Source of the DNA: Streptomyces cyanogenus
Lineage (GTDB): Bacteria > Actinomycetota > Actinomycetes > Streptomycetales > Streptomycetaceae
Length of the DNA: 64,000 nucleotides
Direction: 5' to 3'
Assembly (NCBI RefSeq): GCF_017526105.1
Contig: NZ_CP071839.1
Span: 5,285,001 to 5,349,000 of the forward strand
Part shown: positions 43,983 to 51,429 of the stretch, piece after piece
Layout: each line of letters begins with the position of its first letter
How positions within the stretch are numbered: position 1 is the first letter of the stretch
Translations under genes and position numbers: made by a program
The notes under the pieces: model-generated
The model's database searches: none
The model's input: only the letters and a program-made list of their open reading frames with translations
What the model was told of the DNA's origin: nothing

Positions 43983-45611
43983 ATGCCTCGCTGGAAAGCC
44001 CTGCCGGAGGATCTGGAACCGCAGATCAGGGAATTCACCGGCCGGTTGCGGCGGTTGGTGGACGACAGCGGCCTGAGCATCGCGGCACTGGCCGACCGCA
44101 CGGGCTACGGCAAGACGTCCTGGGAACGGTATCTGGGCGGCCGGCTCCTCGCGCCCAAGGGCGCGGTCATCGCCCTCGCCGAGGCCACCGGCACCGACCC
44201 CGGTCCCCTGGCCACGCTGTGGGAACAGGCCGAACGCGCCTGGACCCGGGCGAAGCTGCGCCACGACCACACACTGACCGCACTCGACATCACGGACGCC
44301 CGCGCGGCACTGGGGGACCTGGGGACGAAACCGGAACCGGCCGGGGAACCGGCCGTGGGCAAGACCGCGGGTTCGGCCGGGGGTAAGGCCGTGGGTACGG
44401 CCCCGGGTTCGGCCGGGGGTAAGGCCGTGGGTACGGCGGTGGGTTCGGCTGGGGTTAAGACCGCGGGTTCGGCCGGGGGTGAGACCGTGGGTTCGGCCGA
44501 GGGTAAGGCCGTTGGTACGGCCCCGGGTTCGGCCAGGGGTAAGGCCGTGGGTACGGCGGTGGGTTCGACCGGGGGTAAGGCCGTGGGTACGGCGGCGGGT
44601 TCGGCTGGGGTTAAGACCGCGGGTTCGGCCGAGGGCAAGGCCGTGGGTACGGCGGCGGGTTCGGCCGGGGGGAAGGCCGTTGGTACGGCCCCGGGTTCGG
44701 CCGGGAGTAAGACCGCGGGTACGACTGCGGGTTCGGCCGCGGCGTCCGGCGGCGGTTTCGGTGCGCGGCCCGGCAGCGGCTCCCGTGCCGGTTCCGACGT
44801 CGCCGACGCGCCCCCCAAGAACTCCTGGGGGCTGGCCGGTTACCGGGGTCCGTCGAAGGCGACCGCCCGCCCCGGGACCCGGCCCCCGGCCGGCCCGGCC
44901 GACCCCGCCGGCACCCCCGCGGGCGCTCCCGCCGGCACCGCCCGGACCCCGGCTTCCTCCATCCCGAGCCCGGGCACGCCCGCGCGCACCCCTGGCCAGG
45001 ACGTGTCCGCGCCCACCGCGAGCCCGGACACGCCCGCCCGTACCCCGAGCACCCCCGGCACCCCCGGCACCCGCACCCCCCAGGCACGGCCGGCATCCCC
45101 CGTCGCGCGCTGGTCCGCCCGGCGGCAGCAGGTCGTGATGTTCTTCGCGGGGCTGGTCGGTGCCGGTGCGCTCATCGCCGGGGTCTTCTTCTTCACCCAC
45201 GGGGACGGCGGCGGGCGCAAGAGCGCGGGCGGCGCGTCGCCCTCCCCGTCGGCGTCGGCACGGACGAGCCCGCCCCCCGGTGTGAAGTGCGCCGGAGCCG
45301 CCTGCACCGGCAAGGACGCGGAGGCCATGGGGTGCAGTGGCGAGCTGGTGACGACCGCCAAGACCGCCACCGTCGGGACGACCACCGTGGAGGTCCGCTA
45401 CAGCAAGGCGTGCGGTACGGCCTGGGGCCGGATCACCAGCGGCGCGCCCGGGGACACGGTGCGGGTCTCCGTGGGCAAGGACCGGCAGACGGGGGACATC
45501 ACGGCCGCCGGGGACACCATCGGGTACACCCCGATGATCGCCGTACGGAACCCGGCGCAGGCCAGGGCCTGTGCCACGCTCGCCGCGGGACAGACGGGCT
45601 GCACGGAATGA
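43983..45611 (+). CDS. XRE helix-turn-helix protein with DUF2690 extracellular domain
   Basis: The 542-residue protein has an N-terminal XRE-type HTH (about residues 12-70, RLRRLVDDSGLSIAALADRT and KTSWERYLGGRLLAPKG). A modular Gly/Ala/Lys repeat region (about 130-250) and a Pro-rich stretch follow. One membrane helix (VVMFFAGLVGAGALIAGVFFF) leads to a C-terminal DUF2690 domain with Cys pairs (VKCAGAACTGKDAEAMGCSG) and SKACGTAWGRI. The layout suggests a transmembrane transcription factor or anti-activator sensing the cell exterior. ATG 43983 has GGGAG upstream. Confidence 0.85.
   Translation: MPRWKALPEDLEPQIREFTGRLRRLVDDSGLSIAALADRTGYGKTSWERYLGGRLLAPKGAVIALAEATGTDPGPLATLWEQAERAWTRAKLRHDHTLTALDITDARAALGDLGTKPEPAGEPAVGKTAGSAGGKAVGTAPGSAGGKAVGTAVGSAGVKTAGSAGGETVGSAEGKAVGTAPGSARGKAVGTAVGSTGGKAVGTAAGSAGVKTAGSAEGKAVGTAAGSAGGKAVGTAPGSAGSKTAGTTAGSAAASGGGFGARPGSGSRAGSDVADAPPKNSWGLAGYRGPSKATARPGTRPPAGPADPAGTPAGAPAGTARTPASSIPSPGTPARTPGQDVSAPTASPDTPARTPSTPGTPGTRTPQARPASPVARWSARRQQVVMFFAGLVGAGALIAGVFFFTHGDGGGRKSAGGASPSPSASARTSPPPGVKCAGAACTGKDAEAMGCSGELVTTAKTATVGTTTVEVRYSKACGTAWGRITSGAPGDTVRVSVGKDRQTGDITAAGDTIGYTPMIAVRNPAQARACATLAAGQTGCTE
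44370..44729 (+). repeat. Modular 36/24-bp tandem repeat in the XRE/DUF2690 gene
   Basis: Eleven units all begin GGTTCG: eight of 36 bp (GSAGGKAVGTAP type) and three of 24 bp (GSAGVKTA type), totalling 360 bp with no gaps. The order is 36, 36, 24, 24, 36, 36, 36, 24, 36, 36, 36. All lengths are multiples of 12, so the frame is kept. Confidence 0.9.
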
Positions 45612-45748
45612 CGGGCGGCGCGGCCTGAGGGAGAAAGCCTGAGGGAGGAAGAGGGACGGGGAAATTCCGCCGGGGCGGCATAGCGGGCCGCGGCCTGGGC
45701 ACGCGAACCGTACCCCCACGGGAGTCCGGTACGCCGGTACCCCCCACC

Positions 45749-45790
45749 GGCGGCCGCCTCCGTCCCTCCTCTCCCGGACGGGCGGCCGCC
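45749..45790 (+). terminator. Hairpin downstream of the XRE/DUF2690 gene
   Basis: GGCGGCCGCC occurs at both 45749-45758 and 45781-45790 and is self-complementary, and the CGTCC and GGACG flanks extend the stem. It lies 137 nt after the stop and has no T-run. Confidence 0.45.
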
Positions 45791-45913
45791 TCCTCATACC
45801 CGCCCGTGGCGCGGCCGGCACGGCGATACGTCCCCGCTGATCCCCTTGTGGGGTGAGCCACAGGGCCCCGGACGTCTCACCTACCGGATGCGCGATAGCC
45901 TGACCGCTGGATC

Positions 45914-45931
45914 TCTCTTGATGCCAAGAGA
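45914..45931. promoter_or_regulatory. TamR-like (PecS/MarR) operator of mdh
   Basis: TCTCTTG-ATGC-CAAGAGA is an 18-bp palindrome just downstream of the mdh -10. In S. coelicolor, TamR (a trans-aconitate-responsive MarR-family regulator) is reported to control mdh, aconitase and isocitrate dehydrogenase through sites of this type. The match is from memory of the motif. Confidence 0.68.
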
Positions 45932-45988
45932 TCGATCATCCGCCCGGGGCAGTGACGCCCCACCGCCAGCTGTCATACGGAGAACGCC

Positions 45989-46978
45989 ATGACCCGCACT
46001 CCCGTGAACGTCACCGTCACCGGCGCGGCCGGCCAGATCGGTTACGCCCTGCTCTTCCGCATCGCCTCCGGCCAGCTGCTCGGCGCGGACGTGCCGGTCA
46101 AGCTGCGCCTGCTGGAGATCACCCCGGCCCTGAAGGCCGCCGAGGGCACGGCCATGGAGCTGGACGACTGCGCCTTCCCGCTGCTCCAGGGCATCGAGAT
46201 CACCGACGACCCGAACGTCGCCTTCGACGGCGCCAACGTAGCCCTCCTGGTCGGCGCCCGCCCGCGCACCAAGGGCATGGAGCGCGGTGACCTGCTGGAG
46301 GCCAACGGCGGCATCTTCAAGCCGCAGGGCAAGGCCATCAACGACCACGCCGCGGACGACATCAAGGTCCTCGTCGTCGGCAACCCGGCCAACACCAACG
46401 CGCTCATCGCGCAGGCCGCCGCGCCGGACGTCCCGGCCGAGCGCTTCACCGCGATGACCCGCCTGGACCACAACCGCGCGCTGACCCAGCTCGCGAAGAA
46501 GACGGGCACCTCGGTCGCCGACATCAAGCGCCTGACGATCTGGGGCAACCACTCCGCGACCCAGTACCCGGACATCTTCCACGCCACCGTCGCCGGCAAG
46601 AACGCCGCCGAGGTCGTGAACGACGAGAAGTGGCTGGCCGAGGACTTCATCCCGACCGTCGCCAAGCGCGGTGCCGCGATCATCGAGGCCCGTGGCGCGT
46701 CCTCCGCCGCCTCCGCCGCGAACGCCGCCATCGACCACGTGCACACCTGGGTCAACGGCACCGCCGAGGGCGACTGGACCTCCATGGGCATCCCGTCGGA
46801 CGGCTCCTACGGCGTCCCGGAGGGCCTGATCTCCTCCTTCCCGGTCACCTGCAAGGACGGTAAGTACGAGATCGTCCAGGGCCTGGACATCAACGAGTTC
46901 TCCCGCGCCCGCATCGACGCCTCCGTCCAGGAGCTGGCGGAGGAGCGCGAGGCGGTCCGCGGCCTCGGCCTCATCTGA
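45989..46978 (+). CDS. mdh: Malate dehydrogenase
   Basis: The NAD-dependent enzyme interconverts malate and oxaloacetate in the TCA cycle. The 329-residue protein is of the cytosolic-type MDH clade used by actinobacteria. Visible are the Rossmann start VTVTGAAGQIGYALLFRIASG, substrate Arg residues in VGARPRTKGMERGDLL, VVGNPANTNALI with Asn, MTRLDHNRAL, and the catalytic His in IWGNHSATQYPDI. ATG 45989 has GGAGA 6 nt upstream. A TamR-like palindrome lies in its promoter. Confidence 0.97.
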   Translation: MTRTPVNVTVTGAAGQIGYALLFRIASGQLLGADVPVKLRLLEITPALKAAEGTAMELDDCAFPLLQGIEITDDPNVAFDGANVALLVGARPRTKGMERGDLLEANGGIFKPQGKAINDHAADDIKVLVVGNPANTNALIAQAAAPDVPAERFTAMTRLDHNRALTQLAKKTGTSVADIKRLTIWGNHSATQYPDIFHATVAGKNAAEVVNDEKWLAEDFIPTVAKRGAAIIEARGASSAASAANAAIDHVHTWVNGTAEGDWTSMGIPSDGSYGVPEGLISSFPVTCKDGKYEIVQGLDINEFSRARIDASVQELAEEREAVRGLGLI

Positions 46979-47000
46979 CCTGACGTGGTGTGACCCCGGC

Positions 47001-47031
47001 GCCGGTGCGCTATAGTTGATCACGCACCGGC
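47001..47031 (+). promoter_or_regulatory. Promoter of the small RNA, nested in a 9-bp palindrome
   Basis: TATAGT (47011-47016) is a near-perfect -10 with TGTGAC (46989-46994) 16 bp upstream. GCCGGTGCG (47001-47009) and CGCACCGGC (47023-47031) form an exact inverted repeat that encloses the -10. Confidence 0.6.
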
Positions 47032-47172
47032 CGCCGGGAAACCGGCACCAGGTGATGCGTTGGTGGTCCAAGGAAAGACGCCCCGCTTCCTGCGGGGAGA
47101 TGCAGGTGCAAGGCCTGCCCGGCGCTCCACGGACGAGGTCCCCTTCCGCAACGGCGGAAGGGGACCTCGTCG
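47023..47172 (+). ncRNA. Structured small RNA downstream of mdh (unidentified)
   Basis: The RNA of about 150 nt starts just after a strong -10 and ends in a 17-bp terminator stem (47133-47149 with 47154-47170, loop AACG). Internal folds include CCGG-GAAA-CCGG (a GNRA tetraloop), CCCCGC-TTCCT-GCGGGG and GCAGG-TGCAAGG-CCTGC. There is no open frame with a ribosome-binding site. It matches no RNA family I can name. It may act in trans or be a processed mdh 3' UTR. Confidence 0.6.
47133..47170. terminator. 17-bp terminator stem, bidirectional
   Basis: A perfect 17-bp stem with a 4-nt loop ends the small RNA and lies 12 bp past the end of the convergent serine hydrolase gene. Confidence 0.85.
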
Positions 47173-47181
47173 TATCCGGCC

Positions 47182-48003
47182 CTACGCGCCCCGGAGCAGC
47201 TCGATCCCCGCCCGGTCGGTGTCCTCGGCCCGCCCGTTCAGCCGGTGGACCACGACCCAGCGCCCGTCCGCCATCGCCCCGGCGAACACGGACGCGTCCC
47301 CGGTGGCGCCGTTGTGCCAGCACAGCGGCCCCGCCGTCTGCCAGCCGACGGCCGGCTCGCCCAACCGCCGTTCCACCAGCAGCCGTACGACCAGATCGGC
47401 GACGGCGCGCGGGGTCGCCCACAGGCCGCCCGCCGGGAGGATCGCGCCGTCCATCGTCCACGGCCTGCGCCGGGTACCCGGCAGCAGTCCCGGCGCGGCC
47501 AGCCGCTGCCCGGGAGCCGGGCGGGCGGTCACCTCGGTGAGGCCCGACGGCCGTAGCACGTGGGCGTCCAGCAGTTCCTCGTAGGCGGCCCCGCCCGCCG
47601 CGGCCAGGGCGGCGCCGAGGACGGCGTACCCGAGGTTGGAGTACTCCTCCTCGCCCGGCGGGCGTACGACGGCGGTGTCCAGGGCGCGCACCAGCCGCAG
47701 CAACTCCGCCCGGTCGAAGGGCAGGTACGGATCGCGGCGTCCGAGGTGCGGCGGCAGCCGGGGGAGTCCCGAGGTGTGCCGGGCCAGACCGAGCAGGGTG
47801 ATGCCCGTGCCGGGCGGCGCCGGGAGCCACCGTTCGACGGGGTCGTCGAGGCCGAGCACGCCCGCCTCCGCCATCCGGGAGAGCAGCGTGCCGGTCAGCG
47901 CCTTCGTGAGGGACCCGATCTGGACGTACCGGTCCACCGCGTGGCCGCCGGTCACCCGCGGCGGCCCGGCGTCGGTCAGTACACAGGCCGGGATGCGGCG
48001 CAC
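47182..48003 (-). CDS. Serine hydrolase of the beta-lactamase/class C family
   Basis: The 273-residue protein has the SxxK motif SLTK (S31-K34), YSN (Y121-N123) and HNG (H230-G232, in place of KTG), as in class C beta-lactamase-like esterases and D-aminopeptidases. No signal peptide is visible, so it is probably cytoplasmic and may hydrolyse an ester or amide of unknown identity. GTG 48003 has AGAGG upstream with 7-nt spacing. It follows the MFS gene by 73 bp on the same strand and may be co-transcribed. Confidence 0.8.
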   Translation of the reverse strand: MRRIPACVLTDAGPPRVTGGHAVDRYVQIGSLTKALTGTLLSRMAEAGVLGLDDPVERWLPAPPGTGITLLGLARHTSGLPRLPPHLGRRDPYLPFDRAELLRLVRALDTAVVRPPGEEEYSNLGYAVLGAALAAAGGAAYEELLDAHVLRPSGLTEVTARPAPGQRLAAPGLLPGTRRRPWTMDGAILPAGGLWATPRAVADLVVRLLVERRLGEPAVGWQTAGPLCWHNGATGDASVFAGAMADGRWVVVHRLNGRAEDTDRAGIELLRGA

Positions 48004-48076
48004 GGCGGGACCTCTCGGTGGGCGACTTGATCGACGCCATGGATTCTCCGCCTCGGACCCGGCCCCACCGACGCGT

Positions 48077-49474
48077 TCAGGCCACCGGCTCCTTGGCCAC
48101 AGGTGTGCCCGGTGCCGTGCGGGACGGGCGGCCGGCGGGGCGGAGGCCCGTCACGACCAGCAGCGTCGCCAGCAGGACCACCGTGCCGACGATGCGCAGC
48201 GCCGGACCCATCCCGCTCGCGAAGTCGGGCTGGCCCGCCAGAGCCGTGCCGGCGACCGCGACACCGAGGGCCGCGCCGGCCTCCCGGGCCGAGGTGCCGA
48301 GTCCGGAGCCGAGGCCCGCCTGGTGCGGCGGGAGGGACACCACCACGCCCAGGGTGAGGGCCGGCATGGCGAGGCCGGTGCCCGCCGAGATGACCAGCAG
48401 CCAGCACGCGTACAGCGCGTACGGCGTGTGCGCGTCCGCCGTGGACGCGGCCAGCAGGCCCAGGCCGATCAGCGCGAGGCCGGTGCCGACGACCGGGCGC
48501 GGGCGCGCCGACCAGCGGGCCGCGAACCTCGGGACCAGGGCCATGCCGACGATCAGCGGCACGATCGCGACACCCGTGACCGCGGGCTCGAACCCCTTGA
48601 CCTCCTGCAGGTACTGCGAGTTGACGAAGAACAGCGCGAACAGCCCGAAGAAGCCGGTCGCCAGGCCCAGCGTCGTCGCGCGCAGCCCGCCGGAGCGGAA
48701 GACGCGCGGGTCGAACAGCGGGGCGCGGGACCGCAGGGCGTGGACGGTGAACGCCGCCACCAGCAGGGCACCGAGACCGAACACGGTCAGGATGCGCGCC
48801 GACGTCCAGCCGTGGTCGGGGCCCTCGATGATGCCGAACAGCACGGCGACCAGGCCCGCGGTGAGCAGCAGGGTGCCGACCGGGTCCGGACTGCCGTGCG
48901 CGGAGCGGGCGGTGCGCGGGGTGGTCACCGCCACGGCGGCGGCGAGGACGGCCGCCAGCGGCACCATCGCGGCGAACAGCGCCCGCCAGGACAGGTACTG
49001 GCCGACCAGACCGCCGCCCAGGTTGCCCGCCATGCCGCCCAGCCCGATGGCCAGCGTCCAGGACGCCATCGCCTGGGCCCGGCGCTCGGGCCCGGCCAGC
49101 TGCACCAGGATCGACATCGTCGCCGGAGTGATCAGCGCGGCCCCGGCTCCGGACAGGCCCCGGCCGGCGATCAGCAACGCGGGCTCGGTCGCGAGCGCGC
49201 TGGTCGCGGCGCCCGCGGCGAACAGGGCCAGGCCGGTGAGCAGAGCGCCCTTGCGGCCGTGGCGGTCGCCGAGCGCGCCGGCCGGGATCAGCAGACCCGC
49301 GAAGACGATGACGTAGGCGTCGACCGTCCACAGGATCTCGGTGTGCGAGGGGTGCAGGGCGGACGAACCCAGTTGGGGGATCAGCAGGTTGATGGCGGCG
49401 ACCATGCTCTGCGCGACCAGCACGCAGGCGCACAGGGTCAGCAGGGTCGGGCGTTTCAGGGCGTGCGTGGGCAC
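48077..49474 (-). CDS. MFS drug-export transporter (DHA2/EmrB-QacA type, 14 TM)
   Basis: The 465-residue protein has the DHA2 layout. The N-terminal helix LLTLCACVLVAQSMVAAINL, motif A LGDRHGRKGALLTGL and motif C-like GLGGMAGNLGGGLVG are visible, and the hydrophobic pattern fits about 14 helices. It probably exports a toxic compound with proton antiport. GTG 49474 follows GGGAGGAG. The divergent LysR gene is the likely regulator. Confidence 0.88.
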   Translation of the reverse strand: MPTHALKRPTLLTLCACVLVAQSMVAAINLLIPQLGSSALHPSHTEILWTVDAYVIVFAGLLIPAGALGDRHGRKGALLTGLALFAAGAATSALATEPALLIAGRGLSGAGAALITPATMSILVQLAGPERRAQAMASWTLAIGLGGMAGNLGGGLVGQYLSWRALFAAMVPLAAVLAAAVAVTTPRTARSAHGSPDPVGTLLLTAGLVAVLFGIIEGPDHGWTSARILTVFGLGALLVAAFTVHALRSRAPLFDPRVFRSGGLRATTLGLATGFFGLFALFFVNSQYLQEVKGFEPAVTGVAIVPLIVGMALVPRFAARWSARPRPVVGTGLALIGLGLLAASTADAHTPYALYACWLLVISAGTGLAMPALTLGVVVSLPPHQAGLGSGLGTSAREAGAALGVAVAGTALAGQPDFASGMGPALRIVGTVVLLATLLVVTGLRPAGRPSRTAPGTPVAKEPVA

Positions 49475-49543
49475 GGCTCCTCCCGGGAGCTGGTGGTGTG
49501 GGATGCGCTCTCACCGTAGGCTCGTCATCGACCTGCCTTCCAG

Positions 49544-49556
49544 TGCAACCTTTGCA
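49544..49556. promoter_or_regulatory. Candidate LysR-type operator
   Basis: TGCAA-CCT-TTGCA lies between the divergent MFS and LysR genes, 14 nt before the regulator start, so the site may overlap both promoters. Confidence 0.4.
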
Positions 49557-49570
49557 AGGAATACCTGCAC

Positions 49571-50491
49571 ATGACGCAATCCACCGGCCTGGACCTGAAT
49601 CTGCTCGTCGCGCTGGACGTGTTGCTGGAGGAGGAGAGCGTGCAGGGCGCCGCCCGCCGGCTGCATCTGTCCGAGCCGGCGATGAGCCGTACCCTGGGCC
49701 GGATCCGCAAGGCGCTCGGTGACCCGGTGCTGGTCCGCGCCGGCCGCCGGATGGTGCCGACCCCGCACGCGCTCGCGGTGCGCGCCGAGGTCGGCGCGGT
49801 GGTGGAGCGGGCCCGTGCCCTGTTCGCGCCGAACCGGGACACCGACCTGCGCACGGTGAACCGCACCTTCACGATCATCGGCCACGACGCGATCGCCGCC
49901 ACCCACGGCGCCGCCCTGTTCGCCCGCGCCGCCCGCGAGGCCCCCGGCATCCGTCTGCGCTTCCTGAGCGAGAGTCACGTGGACGCCCCGTTCCTGCGTC
50001 AGGGCACCGCCGACCTGGAGGTCGGGGTGATCGACTCGGTCGCGCCCGAGGTGCGGGTGGAAACGGTCTACGAGGACCGCATGCTGGGCGTCGTACGGCC
50101 CGGACACCCGCTCCTGGACGGCGAGTTGACGCCCGAACGGTTCGCCGGGGCGGCGGGGCACCTCATCGTGTCCCGGCGCGGCAGGCAGCACGGTCCGATC
50201 GATGACGCCCTCGCCGAACTCGGCCTGGAGCGCCGGGTGGTGGGGAGCGTCGGCACCTATCCGGCCTCGCTGTTCGTGCTGCGCGAGACCGACCTGATCG
50301 GGCTGGTCAGCCAGTGGGGCCGGCCGCTCGCCGACACCCTCGGCCTGGTCGCCTTCGAGATCCCGCTCCGGCTGCCCACGGTGCGGCTGGGCCTCGCCTG
50401 GCATCCCCGCCACGACGCCGACCCGGCCCATGCCTGGCTGCGCGGCTGCGTACGGGAGCTGATGACCGACGGGTCAGCCGGTCCGCCCTGA
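49571..50491 (+). CDS. LysR-family transcriptional regulator
   Basis: The 306-residue protein has an N-terminal winged HTH (LNLLVALDVLLEEESVQGAA, LSEPAMSRTLGRIRKALGD) and a substrate-binding domain that includes LGVVRPGHPLLDG and LIVSRRGRQHGP. It is closest to the NodD/LeuO-like group by sequence feel. It is divergent from the MFS exporter, which it probably controls. ATG 49571 has AAGGA 10 nt upstream. It overlaps the secreted-protein gene by 18 bp, tail to tail. Confidence 0.92.
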   Translation: MTQSTGLDLNLLVALDVLLEEESVQGAARRLHLSEPAMSRTLGRIRKALGDPVLVRAGRRMVPTPHALAVRAEVGAVVERARALFAPNRDTDLRTVNRTFTIIGHDAIAATHGAALFARAAREAPGIRLRFLSESHVDAPFLRQGTADLEVGVIDSVAPEVRVETVYEDRMLGVVRPGHPLLDGELTPERFAGAAGHLIVSRRGRQHGPIDDALAELGLERRVVGSVGTYPASLFVLRETDLIGLVSQWGRPLADTLGLVAFEIPLRLPTVRLGLAWHPRHDADPAHAWLRGCVRELMTDGSAGPP

Positions 50492-51229
50492 TTCCTTCTC
50501 CAGGTCCGAGAGGTCCACCGAGTCGCCCGGGGCCGGCGTGCGGGACGGCACCGGCTTGCCGTAGTCCGAGACTCCCGCCGTGTCGTCGGTTCCGTCGCCC
50601 TTCTGGACGGCTTCGACCAGCCGGTGCGGGCTGTCCGTCGTGATGTAGAGGGTGGTCGGAACGCCGTCCTCCGTGCCCCGCAGCCTGATCACGTCCACGC
50701 CGTGGATCTTCGTCCGCCCGTCCGTCCGCATCGAGTCGTCGGAGGACGTGTTCAGCGAGAGCTCCTTCTGCAGCGCCTTCAAGTCGCAGGCGTGGGCGAA
50801 GTCCTTGAAGGTGCCCTCGTTCGTGGTGCCGTGGACGTAGCGGTCCCGGACGACGTCGGCCGCCTTGTTCCCCTGATCGTGGAGCTGACTCCGCCAGTAG
50901 GCCCGGTCGGCCTTCATCCACACCTCGTCGCCCCGCTTGACGACGTCGAAGCTGCCGCCGCCCCGGCCCATCCGGAAGGAGCCGACGCAGTTGCCGTCGC
51001 GGTCCAGGGTGAGGTCCATCGAGGCGACCTCCGCGCTCTTCCCGGCCGCGGCCCGGTCCGTCAGGGTCAGGCGGAGCGAGGTGGCGTCGAGCACGTTCCG
51101 CTGGGCCTCCCGGACGAGCGCCCCGGCGTTCCCGTCACCGCCGTCGTCGGCCGTGGCCGTCGTGCCGAGGGCCGGGGAGAGGACCAGCAGCGCGCTCACC
51201 CCCGCGCGGATCAGGGATCCACCGGCCAT
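50474..51229 (-). CDS. Secreted LppX/LprAFG-like protein
   Basis: The 251-residue protein has an N-terminal signal peptide (GVSALLVLSPALGTTATA) without a lipobox Cys. The mature part reads as a beta-rich fold with LRLTLTDRAAAGKSAEVASM, LDRDGNCVGSFRMGRGG and GVDVIRLRGTEDGVPTTLYI, the pattern of LppX/LprG-type or LolA-like lipid-binding proteins. Ligand binding is inferred only. ATG 51229 has GGAGG upstream. The downstream end overlaps the LysR gene. Confidence 0.7.
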   Translation of the reverse strand: MAGGSLIRAGVSALLVLSPALGTTATADDGGDGNAGALVREAQRNVLDATSLRLTLTDRAAAGKSAEVASMDLTLDRDGNCVGSFRMGRGGGSFDVVKRGDEVWMKADRAYWRSQLHDQGNKAADVVRDRYVHGTTNEGTFKDFAHACDLKALQKELSLNTSSDDSMRTDGRTKIHGVDVIRLRGTEDGVPTTLYITTDSPHRLVEAVQKGDGTDDTAGVSDYGKPVPSRTPAPGDSVDLSDLEKESGRTG

Positions 51230-51429
51230 CGCGCACCTCCGTGATCGGCCTCAAGCTCCCCTCTACAGCGTAGTTTTGTCCGTTTTCGACCGCATTTTCA
51301 GTGACGCGGCGCACTTTCGGCCACCGATTGCGCATGCAACGCAGGCGTCGGGGCAGGCGGCGACGGTCCCCACGCGAGACACCCGTGTGACGCAGGGGCA
51401 CCGAACAGGAACGGAAGGCGACACCGATC

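Larger units (their letters stand above)
45612..45988 (+). other. Gap upstream of mdh with terminator and promoter
   Basis: It holds a hairpin (45749-45790), a CCCC-TTGT-GGGG hairpin at 45842-45853, TAGCCT as a -10 candidate at 45896-45901 and the TamR-like palindrome at 45914-45931. No CDS is supported. Confidence 0.6.

Noticed and set aside
47080..47135. tRNA-like T-arm (GCAGG-TGCAAGG-CCTGC) in the small RNA
   Set aside because: No D-arm, no normal anticodon arm and no matching acceptor strand. The loop lacks TTC.
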